A DNA stretch of 64,000 nucleotides from Isoetes taiwanensis (taxonomy: Eukaryota > Streptophyta > Lycopodiopsida > Isoetales > Isoetaceae), in contig JAJEKV010000026.1 of assembly GCA_021234155.1 (NCBI GenBank), positions 2,788,001 through 2,852,000 of the forward strand. The letters are read 5' to 3'. The position numbers and the translations under genes are program-made. The notes under the pieces are model-generated. The model had not been told where the DNA came from, made no database searches, and saw only the letters and a program-made list of their open reading frames with translations. Numbering within the stretch: the stretch's first letter is position 1; each line of letters starts with the position of its first letter. Shown in pieces: positions 1 through 10,906 of the stretch.

Positions 1-2270
1 AATCTGTGTTTTTTTTTTATAACAACCCATTCAATTGTTTTAAGGATATATGGTCTATGGTTTCAGGAATTGTTATTTTTACATCCATATCAAATCCCCC
101 TGCCTGGAACCCCCTGTTATTTTTCTATATATTCATAGGACTTTAATCCGACTAACAACATACACAAGCATATTGACCTTTAGTTTGTAGACCTATAGAT
201 ATAACCATCATTCATTTAAATTGGGATTATGTCTATTCCAAAATCGCGCCGTATAAGCTTACTAGCAGCCTTTTTAGGCCTGTAAACATGTTTTTGAAGT
301 GTGTTCATTTTATGCCTGTGCACATGCATATTGTGTTGAATTTGCAAAACATTGTAAAATACGATGAAATTTAAGGACATTATCACCTTAACGTGGACGA
401 CATGAACAACTAAAAAAGTGCACATTTTCACTACATATACGTACGACTATGAAATCTGTGGAGTAGAATAACCAGTATATTTCATTACTCCAGTATATTA
501 TATATAGCAACTACTCTACAAAATTGCTTAAAAAGGGACAAAAATTTGGCAAATAAAGCTTGAACACGTTAAGTGATACTCATACAAATTACTTAAAAAG
601 GACAAAAATTAAAAAAAGCAAGACACCCAAATCGCGCTTGGCGCTATTTAAAAGTGAAGTCCAAGTTGTTGAACTCCAAAATTAAAGCTTGGATTTCAAA
701 AATAGAGCTTAAACATTTATACAGAACAATAATAATACTCTCTGAATTGGCTTAAAGAAAGACAAAAATTTATAAGAATTATATTGGAGGACTAATCCAA
801 ATCGCCCCAGGCGCGATTTGAAGTTAAAGAAAAGTTTTCTGTGACCAAAAACTTATGATTCATAGCTTTGAGCTCCCACTGAAATCTGAAGTTGCTTAGC
901 AATTTTTGAATGATGTGCATCCTTCATCTGACAAAAGACCATTTTGCATTTGCCTGAAGCTTCAAAATCTCCTAGCTACTAGGAAGATCTCTTTCCTACG
1001 AACAACAGGTACATTTTCGAGATCAAGAGCATGACCAACGGCTCCGAGATTCTTCTCACCACTTAGTATCAGGCTACAGGCACAGCATATGATTTGGGCA
1101 CTGGAAGACGCTTCAATCTTGAGCAATAAGCCAGAAATGACGGCAGAAATCTTGATTCTGGCTTCTACGACAGAAATGACACTGCAATCTGATAAAATCA
1201 AAGCTCCAGCATGCGGTGCAATGAAGGATCTAACTCCGGCTTAGTATGCTCCTGTTTTTCACAGTCACAAATCCAACAAGAGGAAACTCAGCAAGCTCTT
1301 CTTCTGATGTAGGGTTCACATGACGACAATGGAGGCAGCTGATTCCACCGGGCTAGCCCTTTCTTACAGCAACAGATTCACATAGAAATAGCTCAAGAAC
1401 AAAGGGAGATTTCATGGGCTGAATTCCTGTTGAAGAATTTGGTCTAAAATTTTGCAAATTAGCTGCCTTAAGCAGGCACAAGATGGACAGTCCGCACTGA
1501 GGCCTAGATCCTGCACTGGCTCAGCTGCAAGTCCGGGCTGATAGAAAACTACGCTATGTGAACCACACCTGAATTGGCTCAAAAAGACAAGCTCCTATTT
1601 CAAAATCGGCAAAGCTCCCCTGACTACCTGTTCTTACTCTCCATGTTATATTATCTGAAGCAAAAACCTGCAAGAGAGAAGAAGGGAATAACCCACATAA
1701 TTATTTACGAATTCCATGAGCAACTGAAGCTGAGGCAGGCGATTTTTGCACCAGTATTCCGTCTGTAAAACTCTGTGAAAACCCTTTGTGCATTCCGTTA
1801 TCCTCTGGAAACCCTATGTGCATGAAAAAAAAGACAGATGCCTCTTGCAGATCGCCATCACCATCGGAGACGAAGAAACTATGATGGGCAAGAGCAGAAC
1901 ACGAAGCAAAGCAGAGCGCCTTCTTGTAGCAGAGCGCCTTCTTGTAGGGAGTGGACAAAAAAAGGGAAGCAGAAGAAACAGAAAGAAGGAAACGGAGGAA
2001 AAAAAGGGGCGGGGGGAGAAAAATTTTCTGGAAAAGGGAGACGTCAAAAAATCTTTTGGGGGGAATACCAAATTTTAAGAGGGAAAAGTTAAAAAAAGTA
2101 GGCGGGCTGCGGGCAACGCACTCAAAACCGACGTACCAGCCAAAAATATAATTTTTGTTTTTTCCCAATTTTATGACATAAACCCAATTTAAATGAATGT
2201 TGGTTATATAAAAAGAATTAGTATTATCGATGCAATTTCGATATAAAAAATGCTTTCAAAATAAATTAAA
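1..2270. other. AT-rich intergenic stretch, no supported gene
   Basis: No frame shows a recognisable domain. The stretch is AT-rich up to about 900 and more balanced after that. A purine-rich run on the plus strand (about 1950-2090, long A/G tracts) creates spurious charged frames on both strands. I see nothing coding here. Confidence 0.6.
525..830. repeat. Degenerate short repeats with GCGATTT-type palindromes
   Basis: The phrase 'attgcttaaaaagggacaaaaatt' recurs with changes near 525, 590 and 735. It is followed by imperfect palindromes: 'aaatcgcgcttggcgctattt' at about 630 and 'aaatcgccccaggcgcgattt' at about 800. A related phrase reappears near 1570. The copies look like remnants of an old repeat of unknown class. 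Confidence 0.35.
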
Positions 2271-2274
2271 AAGA

Positions 2275-3528
2275 ACAAGAACATACCGTTACATATGCTA
2301 AGATCAGGATAGTCATGCGTTGTTCACATTAATATAGCCTTTAGTGTAAATCTTTGCGCCCTAAATATTCTCTTAGAGATATCTACCATGGGAACGCCAC
2401 TCCATAGAGTTTTCAAGTCGTCAATTAAGAGTGATAGATATACATCAAAAATTTTAGGTTGTGAAGGGCCAGCAATATCAAAACTCATCATTATTAAAGA
2501 CTCCCACTACATTTTATAAAAAAAAAAAAATTGTATTTCTAATAAGACGAAATGAATCGTACTCTGGAATTATCTGGAATTATCATGCTCAAGTTGATAT
2601 GGCCCCGTTTGATGGACTCATGTGGAGGGATGTTGTAGTTTACAAGCATGACTGGCCATGTGGACCATGAGGCTGTCCGTTGCAAAAAAAGGTTGAAACC
2701 ATCTGTTGCAAGACCAAAGTGAATATGTCTTAGTTCGTTCTGAAATTCAGGCCATCTGCTATTTATAAATCTCCATGCCTCTGAATTAGTGGGAAAGCGC
2801 ATAACTCCATCAAAACTATAATTATTCATATGCCAACCCATCAAGGCAGCAATCTCCTTTGTCCTAAACATGTGTTTAAGTCTAGGAATTATAGGAAAAT
2901 ACTGCAATACCTTGCATGGAATGGTTGAGCCTTGGATATCGTACCTCGACTCGTTACATTAAGGTACACTCGTTTGGACATATATGGATATTCTCGTACT
3001 AAAAACCAAGTGCCTTTATGAGTTTACGTGCTTCAGGATGTCTAGAATGAACCTTGTTTTCAGGAGGCAATATTCTGCTAATAAGTCTATATACACAAAT
3101 ATATAATAATTAAGCCAACAAAGATAAACAATAAAATTTCATATGTTCTAGAATTAAGAGTTAGGAAGGGAGGAAAGAACCTTAATATTGCCTCAACTGC
3201 ATATAAAATATATCTTATATTGCCCTTGCAAGTTGAGGAGGCATAGGTTAAATGCCAATCTCGATATTTTGCAATCCTCGTATAATTTTGTTTTGGCAAC
3301 TTGGATTATCTGATCATCAAGGTATTCAGCTGGATCTACCTCAATGACTTCATCAACCTCAGGAGCGTGCATATCTTGTTTGTCATTGTCATTATCAATG
3401 CCTTGCATGAGAAACTCAAATTGAGCATGCTCATACAACAAATCTTGAGTCGTCTTATCATAAGCATGACCAATGTTTTGTTCCACATTCCCATTAACTA
3501 TAGGATTTTCTCGTGCAATCTTTTCCAT
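2275..3528 (-). pseudogene. CACTA (En/Spm) TNP2-type transposase, decayed fragment
   Basis: Read on the minus strand, the pieces line up with plant TNP2 transposases in order. An N-terminal part (3528-3193, motif KLYEDCKISRLAFNL) is followed by LPPENKVHSRHPEARKLIKAL near 3070-3010, interrupted by stops and a shift. A core follows at 2907-2539 (YFPIIPRLKHMFRTKEIAALM, DGVMRFPTNSEAW, TWPVMLVNYNIPP). A downstream part to about 2275 reads DVYLSLLIDDLKTLW and then a TTHDYPDLS-like end. TNP2 binds and cuts CACTA termini. The usual WTINDYP tryptophan is replaced by a stop, so the copy is dead. I did not find convincing CACTA termini. Confidence 0.85.
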
Positions 3529-3942
3529 ATTATGACAATGGAACTTTGATATACGAGGAGCATCTGATACCTACACCAAAAGAACCGTTTATCCAATATG
3601 TCAAGACCCTTACTTTTAAGCCATTAACCATTTTTTTCAAGCATTATAATAAATATTTGAAATCTAACCATTAGATATAAAGTTGCCAAGTAAGCACAAC
3701 AATAAGTACAACACATGAATTGAATAAATAAAGAAAAGGAAAATGAAAGAAACATAATGCGCTTTGAATAACATTAAGTGTTGCACATAGAATCTAAGCA
3801 TTAGACTTGATGGTGTTAAGTATGCACTGAAAAAAATAAAACAAAGGGAAATGAAACAAGAACAATAATATTAAGATTTAATAAGATAAGATCATTAAGA
3901 CCAAATAGAGATTTAATAAAAAAGAACGTTTGTTTTAAAGAA

Positions 3943-4528
3943 TTAAAAGTATTTATCTCCACAAAATCCATCAAGTATAGTCTCATGGAATTCATAGTCC
4001 AAAAATAACTCGTCCCCCTCTTTGAGGCTCTTGATAGCAGCAACCATAAGAAAGTGCTTACACATTCTTGTCATGAACTCCTCGCAATCATGACTTCTTT
4101 CTTCAAACATGCAATTGACAATATCTTTATTGGCACTACAACTATTCATCAACCTCACTATATTGCCATGTTCTTCCACATGACTATCAATAAAAGATCT
4201 CTTGTCCTCATTGTAGTCTGATCTCATTTCCATAGTGCATGTATTACTGTTGCAACTATAGAAATGAATAATATGTTAATGCCTCCCACTCTGATGCACT
4301 ATACTTTCGACCTCCATAGATCATCAAAGGGACAAGTGAGTTATATTAAACACAAAGGTTTTGGGCAATGAATAATCCCCTTCCAGATCCAAAAAGCGTA
4401 GACTGGTTTATTACATACCGACGACCCCAATAAGTGAATATGTGACCTAAATTGGGCAATGGATCACTAAATAGACCTAATCTTCGTCGATCTATAGGTT
4501 TTAATAATCTCTCAATGTGATGCGGCAT
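3943..4528 (-). pseudogene. SET-domain-like fragment, frameshifted
   Basis: Minus-strand pieces read like a SET methyltransferase domain in the right order. First comes SGRGLF (4395-4370), then, after a frame change, MIYGGRKYSASEWEAL (about 4325-4275). Next are GNIVRLMNSCSANKDIVNC (about 4165-4110) and AIKSLKEGDELFLDYEF (about 4045-3990). These match the RGLFA, YxGE, GNxxRFINHSC and GEELTxDY motifs; the NHSC core is reduced to NSC. No pre-SET or post-SET cysteine cluster is visible. It lies about 400 bp upstream of the TNP2 remains on the same strand, so it may be cargo of the same transposon or an unrelated neighbour. An intron rather than a frameshift at about 4345 is possible. Confidence 0.55.
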
Positions 4529-4585
4529 TGGTAAATCTGTTGAAAATATGGTTATGTAATGTTACCATATTCATGAAAAGGAAGG

Positions 4586-4662
4586 AGATCTATAAGGGTT
4601 TTCTACCCTAAGGTTGCAATTGTCATAAGGGTTTTCTACCCTAAGGTTATAAGGTTGCAAAA
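4586..4662. repeat. Short tandem repeat with telomere-like CCCTAA motif
   Basis: The phrase 'ataagggttttctaccctaaggtt' occurs twice in tandem. Each copy is itself a small palindrome of TAAGGG and CCCTAA. Confidence 0.5.
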
Positions 4663-5062
4663 GGCATGGTCGACCAAACATAGTAGATAATGACCTATAT
4701 TTTATAAGGTCATAAGATGATATGATTAAGAAAATCAAAGTTTAGAATGTGATGTGCTGGACGAATAAGAAAATAACAGTAAAGCATCGAAGAGTCGGTC
4801 ATGGCTTGACCGACTGCTACAGATCCGGCATGATCTCTACTTATGGAGACAGAACGAAGATCATTCATCATTCGAAGGAGTCGAATCGAACTTGGTTCTC
4901 GATAGAAGATCCTTTGCATGGTTTTTAGCTGAATAACAATTCAAATGGTGAATTGATTTGAAGACATGTAATGACTTTGTTACTATGATTTTTCTCTAAT
5001 GGTACAATGATAAATATCTTATATAAGGTCATTGCATTGTGCTAAAGTTGGTTGTCTTGATC

Positions 5063-7246
5063 ATGGCAACCAGACTTGGAGCTTCATTGCTAAATGGAAT
5101 TGATATATTCCAAGGGGAAGCAGGCTTTCAGACCTGGAAAGAAAGGATGAAGGATGTACTGCAAGCAGAAGATCTGTGGGATTTGATTGCAGGTGATGAA
5201 GAAGGAGAGAGCAGTCATACAGGAGACAGTGGAGCTAGTGAAGGCTCGGTTAATACAGGGACTAGTGCAAACAGTTCAAAGCGTGCACAACAGGCCAGAT
5301 GCATTATATCAAGTAAGTTGAGTTCAAGCATAATGTTTAAGCTTAAAAACAAGAAACCTAAGGAGATGTGGGATTATTTAGTTAAACATTATGAAGTTAA
5401 GAACTCCTCTCAGATTGAGATGCTGGATAGGGAGCTAAGAAGGCTCAAGTTCAAAGATGAAGATAATCTTACACAATTTTTCCAAAAATATGACAACATA
5501 GTAACTGATCTTGAGGCTGCAGGAGTTCCCATAACAAAAGATTTTCATGTTTTATCATTATCTAGAGCTTTTTCAGAATATGAACAATTGTCCACATTAG
5601 TAAGAAGTGTGGCCTCAAATCGAGAAAAGGCAGAATTAATGATAAGAACAGAAATTGAACAAAGAAAGTTTATTAAAGGGGAGGAAGAAGAAAGCTCTGA
5701 AATACTCTTTGCAGGAAGAGGAAGAGGGAAGTTTGGTAAGACTAGAAGTGTTAAAAATAAATTGGAACCATGTTACATTTGCAAAGGTATGGGACACTTA
5801 AAAAATAATTGCCCTAAATTAAAGGAGAAAAGGTGCTTCAATTGTGAGGGGATTGGACATGTAGCAGCAGAATGTCCAAGTCCAAAAGGCATTGGAAGAG
5901 GAAAAAATAAAAACTATCATGCTAGTATTGAAAGGAAAGGTAGCTTCTCAAGGGGAAGGAAGGAAGGAAATTCCAGCATTAATCTTGCTCAAGAAACAAA
6001 CAATGATGAAGAGGACCCTGATGCAGAGGTAAGTAGGAACGCTATCTTTTCTATCTCAGATAATTCAACTAATAAAATTCATGACATGCTTGTTATAGAT
6101 AGTGGAGCTGAGAGATCAGTAGTTAAAACTATTGATGCTCTCAAGGAGAAGAAGAAAAGAAGGGGAACTTTTGTGCAAATGGGTGATGGAAAACTTCAAG
6201 AGGTGAAAGAATCAGGGATGCTTGCACTTTATGATCTGGAAGGCAAAACAGTTAATTTGCATGATGTACTAGCTGTTCCAAAATTAATGAGGAACTTAAT
6301 TTCAGTTAGCCAATTAGTAGATACGGATTTCATACTTGTCTTTGACAAGAAATGTTGTAAAGTGTTCAAGGATAATCAAATCAAGTTTCTTGCAAAAAGA
6401 GTTGGGAATCTTTATGGATTTTATAATAAGAATTTGTTTGGAAGCATTAATTCTGTTCATATTCCAACTCTGAAACTATGGCATGAAAGATTAGGTCATG
6501 TCAATATGCATAACACTAAAGAAATGGCAAAAAGAGGACTTATAGTTGCTGCAGAAGGAGAGGAAGGAATATGTTATGGATGCATGGTTGGTAAAAGCTC
6601 AAGACTGCCATTTCCAAAAAGACAAGGACGAGCCAATGAGTTATTAGAGCTCATTCACACAGACCTTTGTGGTCCCATCAATGTAAAAAGCTTACAGGGC
6701 AGTAGATACTTTATTACTTTTATTGATGACCACTCTAGATGTATCAGATGTTTCTTTTTAACAAACAAAGATCAAGCTTATAAAGCATATAGGGTCTTTG
6801 AATCAGAAGCAGAAAGAAGTACAGGAAAAAAGGTAAAAATTCTAAGGTCTGACAGAGGTGGTGAGTATGTGAATGGCACATCTAAAAATTATTGCAAAGG
6901 AAAGGGAATCAAAAGGCAAGTGACTTGTAGTCGTACTCCACAACAAAATGGAATTGCTGAAAGGAAAAATAGGTCCATTCTTGACTCAGTAAGAGCAACG
7001 CTAAAGCAATCAGGGTTACCTAATTTTCTATGGGAGGAGGCAGTAAAAAATGCAGTATTCATACAAAATAAAGTACCTTTATCAAGCCTAAATGGGCAAA
7101 TAGCAGAGAACTTGTGGGCCAGCACAAAAATAAGGTATGAGAACTTTCGAGTATTTGGTTATGTTGCTTTTTTGCATATTCAAAAGGAAGAAAGAAAACA
7201 AGGCGCAAAGCACTGTGGATTGCCCCCAAAATGCTATTATGAATAA
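5063..7246 (+). CDS. Ty1/copia polyprotein, 5' half (gag-protease-integrase), truncated
   Basis: An uninterrupted frame of about 727 codons. I start it at the ATG at 5063 (MATRLGAS); the frame is open further upstream but has no earlier ATG. Domains in order: gag with a UBN2-like region (FQTWKERMKDVLQAEDLWDL); two CCHC zinc knuckles (CYICKGMGHLKNNC, CFNCEGIGHVAAEC); an aspartic protease (VIDSGAERSVV); the GAG-pre-integrase HHCC finger (LWHERLGH, CYGCMVGK); and an integrase core (HTDLCGP, FIDDHSRC, LRSDRGGEY, TPQQNGIAERKN). Copia similarity ends near 7200, just after KEERK. The last ~15 codons are foreign, and RT and RNase H are missing here. The matching continuation lies at 37231 on the same strand. 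No 5' LTR or initiator-Met primer site was recognised upstream. Confidence 0.93.
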   Translation: MATRLGASLLNGIDIFQGEAGFQTWKERMKDVLQAEDLWDLIAGDEEGESSHTGDSGASEGSVNTGTSANSSKRAQQARCIISSKLSSSIMFKLKNKKPKEMWDYLVKHYEVKNSSQIEMLDRELRRLKFKDEDNLTQFFQKYDNIVTDLEAAGVPITKDFHVLSLSRAFSEYEQLSTLVRSVASNREKAELMIRTEIEQRKFIKGEEEESSEILFAGRGRGKFGKTRSVKNKLEPCYICKGMGHLKNNCPKLKEKRCFNCEGIGHVAAECPSPKGIGRGKNKNYHASIERKGSFSRGRKEGNSSINLAQETNNDEEDPDAEVSRNAIFSISDNSTNKIHDMLVIDSGAERSVVKTIDALKEKKKRRGTFVQMGDGKLQEVKESGMLALYDLEGKTVNLHDVLAVPKLMRNLISVSQLVDTDFILVFDKKCCKVFKDNQIKFLAKRVGNLYGFYNKNLFGSINSVHIPTLKLWHERLGHVNMHNTKEMAKRGLIVAAEGEEGICYGCMVGKSSRLPFPKRQGRANELLELIHTDLCGPINVKSLQGSRYFITFIDDHSRCIRCFFLTNKDQAYKAYRVFESEAERSTGKKVKILRSDRGGEYVNGTSKNYCKGKGIKRQVTCSRTPQQNGIAERKNRSILDSVRATLKQSGLPNFLWEEAVKNAVFIQNKVPLSSLNGQIAENLWASTKIRYENFRVFGYVAFLHIQKEERKQGAKHCGLPPKCYYE
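7216..7226 (+). repeat. Left arm of an 11-bp inverted repeat at the copia break
   Basis: TGGATTGCCCC here is the exact reverse complement of GGGGCAATCCA at 37221-37231. Both lie within about 25 bp of where the two copia halves lose similarity. They may be terminal or subterminal repeats of a ~30-kb insertion. Confidence 0.5.
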
Positions 7247-7270
7247 AGCTTTATAAATGTATCTTCATGC

Positions 7271-7358
7271 GTCTGGTCGTTTAGTCTAGTGGTAATACAC
7301 TAGGTCCGACCACCCAGAATCGCACTTTGAACTGTTGGGTGTCAAAACCCACAGACGC
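7271..7358 (+). mobile_element. tRNA-derived SINE-like head
   Basis: An A-box-like TAGTCTAGTGG (7282-7292) is followed 46 bp later by a B-box-like GGTGTCAAAACC (7338-7349). That is the spacing of an internal RNA polymerase III promoter. GTCTG at 7271 can pair with CAGAC at 7352, like an acceptor stem, and CTAGTG...CACTAG forms a small hairpin. It is too degenerate for a working tRNA. The 3' limit and tail are not clear. Confidence 0.4.
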
Positions 7359-7359
7359 A

Positions 7360-8213
7360 ATGTAAAGTGGTTGGGGGCAGGGCCCAACAAAGCAATGTAG
7401 TGTGGTCACATGTCCAGTTGGATGCTGCCTAGTGGTGTGACGTTAAAAGCACCATCCATTCTGCAATATATAGCATACAAGAGTACTGTTCCATGTGTCC
7501 CTCCCTGCATTGTCATGCGTTTTTCGTTAAATGGCCAGATAATGGAACCCTTTTCTTTGCCTTTGATGCATTTTTGTTGTCCAACTACCTTCGAGTTAGT
7601 ATTACAGATTATTACATGGTGAACCATGGCCTCTATGCCATTTCTGCGTCACATACTGAACAAATACTTCTACATAGACAGCTAGATTAAATCACTCACT
7701 CCATGCATGGCCTAATGCTGTTCGATTCATTCCGTTAAGACTAAAGCTAATGAGATGTGTTTGTTTATGCCTGAGGTCGCTTTTCCTTTTTATCACCAGT
7801 GCAAATCAGCAATGCCGGGCGTGGTACCCTTTGTTGCTCCGTGTTCTTACAAAATGTCAAGGTGATAATTTATATGCGCGGCATCTTCTTCCGAGATCTC
7901 AAAGACCGAAGAAGGCGTAAAATTAATTATTGCTTTGAGAAGGGGGCTATCCTAACTATTGCTATGGTACATCAACATAGAAATATCGTAACGTAGTTAC
8001 ATGCAATACAAGTTTTGGAAAATCTGGTCGTGAAAACTATAAAATTGCAATTGACGCAGCAAATGTGGGATTGTTTGGCCCGTTAATGGGTTATTTATCA
8101 ACCGGTATGTCTTTTTTATGCGCATTTCAGGTGCAATTAATACATAAGGTGCAAGGACAACGGCCGATGTTTATACAATTTTTCTTTGCGGTGATGATCA
8201 TGTAAGGTGCGAG
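7360..8213. other. No gene seen
   Basis: Short open frames overlap on both strands between 7400 and 7700 but show no domain or exon signals. I see nothing recognisable. Confidence 0.5.
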
Positions 8214-8709
8214 ATGGCTAGTGCAATATATGAAAAGTTGGAACTTAATGACAAAGACAAATCATGCACTTGTGAGCCGGGGTTGTCCCCCGCTAGATTG
8301 TTTGCAAAATGGATCCAACAATTGCAGGCTGGCTTCTGTGAAAGCACTAAGGTGTCTTTCTGCTATTGATATAAATAAGGTAACAATTGCAAAGGCAGGG
8401 GCAATACCAATACTAGTAAAGTATCTTGGATCTGAATTAAAGCTAGAAATAATCTCTACCTTAGCCAATTTAGCCACAGATCAGCACGGTGCCATTGCAA
8501 TTGATCAGGAAGGAGCCGTGTCCCGGCTTTTAGAAATGTTAAGGCTAGGTGATAATCTTGTGAAGGAGTATTCTTTAGTTACTTTACAATTTCTTGCTAA
8601 AACAAGTCAGACTGTTCGTGCAACTGTCAAAAGATCTCAAGGCGTTCCTAAGCTTTTCAGTCTTTTGCAGCATAAATCACTATCTGCACCTTGTATTCCA
8701 AATGACTAA
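8214..8709 (+). pseudogene. Armadillo-repeat protein fragment
   Basis: The frame from about 8325 to 8709 encodes roughly three armadillo repeats: ASVKALRCLSAIDINKVTIA, AGAIPILVKYLGSELKLEII, GAVSRLLEMLRLGDNLVKEY and VPKLFSLLQ. They carry the alternating 'G-AIP-LV-LL' pattern of plant ARM proteins such as PUB- or ARIA-type proteins. An upstream piece begins at ATG 8214 (MASAIYEKLELNDKDKS) in a different frame, so an intron or a frameshift near 8330 separates them. ARM repeats bind proteins; no U-box, BTB or kinase domain is visible. With a normal ARM protein several times longer, this is a partial copy, perhaps captured by a transposon. Confidence 0.6.
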
Positions 8710-8934
8710 CTGCATAGCCATTGAAAAAAATTTTCAAAATCTAACTGCGCACAGCCTTTATCACCCAAGTCTTACAAAACTAGCGTTATACTTCTACTTT
8801 TGCATATTTGGCTAAGAAGATGAGATAGGTAACCCTTAGGCAGCATCGAGATGGTTACCATCATTTGTGTTATGTATAGAATGGACTTCAATAGTGCTAG
8901 TATTACTTGCAAATTCATAAATGTTGCGTGTACT

Positions 8935-9103
8935 TGACAACGTTGATGGATGTGATTGATCAGAGCTGGGCAGTTGAATATGACATTGTGAAGAATATTT
9001 TGAACGTGCTCTCCTCTTCCAAGAACTTGATGCAATATCATCTTCTGTACTCATATTGAGCTCAATATTATTGATGGATCTTGGACAAACATTTTGATCA
9101 TGA
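8935..9103 (-). repeat. Duplicated exon segment, copy 1
   Basis: About 169 bp nearly identical to 11535-11705, covering the exon that encodes QNVCPRSINNIELN and its basic motif. Only a few substitutions separate the copies (for example Y/H after ARSK). Confidence 0.85.
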
Positions 9104-9236
9104 GTAGCATCCATGAAGTTTAGATGGTCTTGCAAGCTGCAAAAGTATTAAACATTGCAAAGTGCGTGAAATCATGTATAGCATCCATGAAGTTTACATG
9201 GTCTTGAAAGCTGCAAAAGTATTAAATATTGCATAC
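9104..9236 (-). repeat. Tandem repeat spanning a splice acceptor
   Basis: The phrase 'gcatccatgaagttta-atggtcttg-aagctgcaaaagtatta' occurs at 9108 and again at 9182. Each copy carries a minus-strand CTTTTGCAG acceptor followed by the same exon start, so an exon boundary has been duplicated in tandem. Confidence 0.7.
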
Positions 9237-9343
9237 CTGTTATGTGTATTTCCATCCACAACATGTTGTTCAGCACATTGGTGAACGTTCATATCAACAT
9301 TCACGTCATGAATACCATTTGGTGATGCTACAAGAGGATGTTT

Positions 9344-10906
9344 GTGATGCTCCCCGAACATATACGGCCCCGGACGTATATATATATCGGGACTTTCCCT
9401 CCCACGGCAACCAATTAGCCATGAGCGGGGCCCTCCTCCGTCTAACTTTCGGACCATCTATGAAAAGATGTCCGGGTGAAGGACACGAGGTGTCATTCGC
9501 CCACGCCGATGGGACTCCTATGTTATGGAAGCGTGAATACAAGTTAGCATACAACATAATCATATAATAAATAATCACCACGAAGGGTGGCACATCCATC
9601 CACTGATGATCACAGAGAAGATACATTTAATACTAGAGAAAACACCCCAAACCCAAGGTTCTACCCCGGCTCAGACTCCAATGGGGATCGACTGACGGCT
9701 AGGTCTCAGGAGATCCGCAGACAGAATCTTGGCATGGCGTTGGCTGGTATAGAACATCGGCTAGGGTTGTCCACTCCATCCGCCCCTCCTGTACACACTT
9801 TGCAGATGAGTCGAATCATGCTATGGCATCACTATAGCCTTCCGGATACGCGGACTCAAGGTACCACCCTTCGAGTCTACTCCAGGTTACATCTCCCTGG
9901 TCCGATGAGGCAGGTCGGGGAAGTGTCCCCTTCCAGGATCGCAGCGGTTCCATGGGTGAGCTAGAGAATACGTGCCGCATCAGCGACCCCCGCATCCGTA
10001 CCCGACCTATTCCCCTAACTTTATCATCAAAGTACAGGATGCCCCATACGGGTCACATCTCCGCACCCAGGGAGTGTCAGACCCATACCCGGCCCTCTAC
10101 ATGACCGGCTATCAGGCCTAGCCCACTGTAGGAGTCTCAGGAGCCTTTTATGTTCGTGCAAGACCCCACCCCCACTTCACCACTGCGTCCCTTCTCTGGT
10201 GCTGAGCAATTCCATAGCATCCACGGCTCGGTGGTCTCTTGTGCACAGGCCGCAAGAATTGGGAGCTAAGGAAACTACTAGGAGCATACTAGCAACATAG
10301 GTCACAGAGGTCACTACCCCCCTTTAATCCCTGCTTTACGGAAGGCTAACAGAGATACTACCATAGATTCATCCATCCATACATAACAAAGCATAATCCA
10401 TAATTGAAATATAATCCTAAGGATCAAAGAAGGGTTAATCCTATACAAAGACAACCAGAGAAGACTGACTGAGGCGCTAGCCCTACAGATATCAAGCTAG
10501 TCTATCCACTAACCCGAATTTCTGCTAGATCCATTATCATGTGGCATCTCCATCTTCAGGCAACTTGGGCGCTCAGCAGCTCCTCCTCTTGGTTCGATTT
10601 GGGGATCCAAATGGGATAGGAATCCAATTTGATGCCCCAAGTTAGCATTCTCCTACTGGCCAATCGAATTTGGCCAGGTGGCACCCTCCTAATTAATCAA
10701 TTATCCTAACTTAATTAACTTAATTGAGTTAATTAGATAATGCTTCCTTAATTATAGGTAATTAACCTTTAGTGACCCCTAGCATAGCTAAATTAATCCC
10801 TTTTAGGTCAATCCCCTAGGTTAAAATACCCCATGATGGCGTATCTTTACTGCATGACGTAACAGTATATTTATACGTATACCGTATAAATACGTGGAAC
10901 GTCACA
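9344..10906. mobile_element. Solo LTR of the gypsy family, with TSD
   Basis: The 1563-bp unit begins TGTGATGCTCCCC and ends GGAACGTCACA, the same end types as the gypsy LTRs at 11860 and 30981. It shares internal phrases with them (for example 'cgaagggtggcaca' and the mid-LTR blocks). It is flanked by a 5-bp target site duplication ATGTT at 9339-9343 and 10907-10911. There is no internal region, so this is a solo LTR left by LTR-LTR recombination. It is clearly more diverged than the LTRs of the nearby full element. Open frames inside it are not genes. Confidence 0.88.

Noticed and set aside
1701-2168. 155-codon minus-strand frame and its plus-strand partners
   Set aside because: Low-complexity purine/pyrimidine tract; no domain and no conservation signal.
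9587-9964. 125-codon plus-strand frame
   Set aside because: It lies wholly inside the solo LTR and has no domain.
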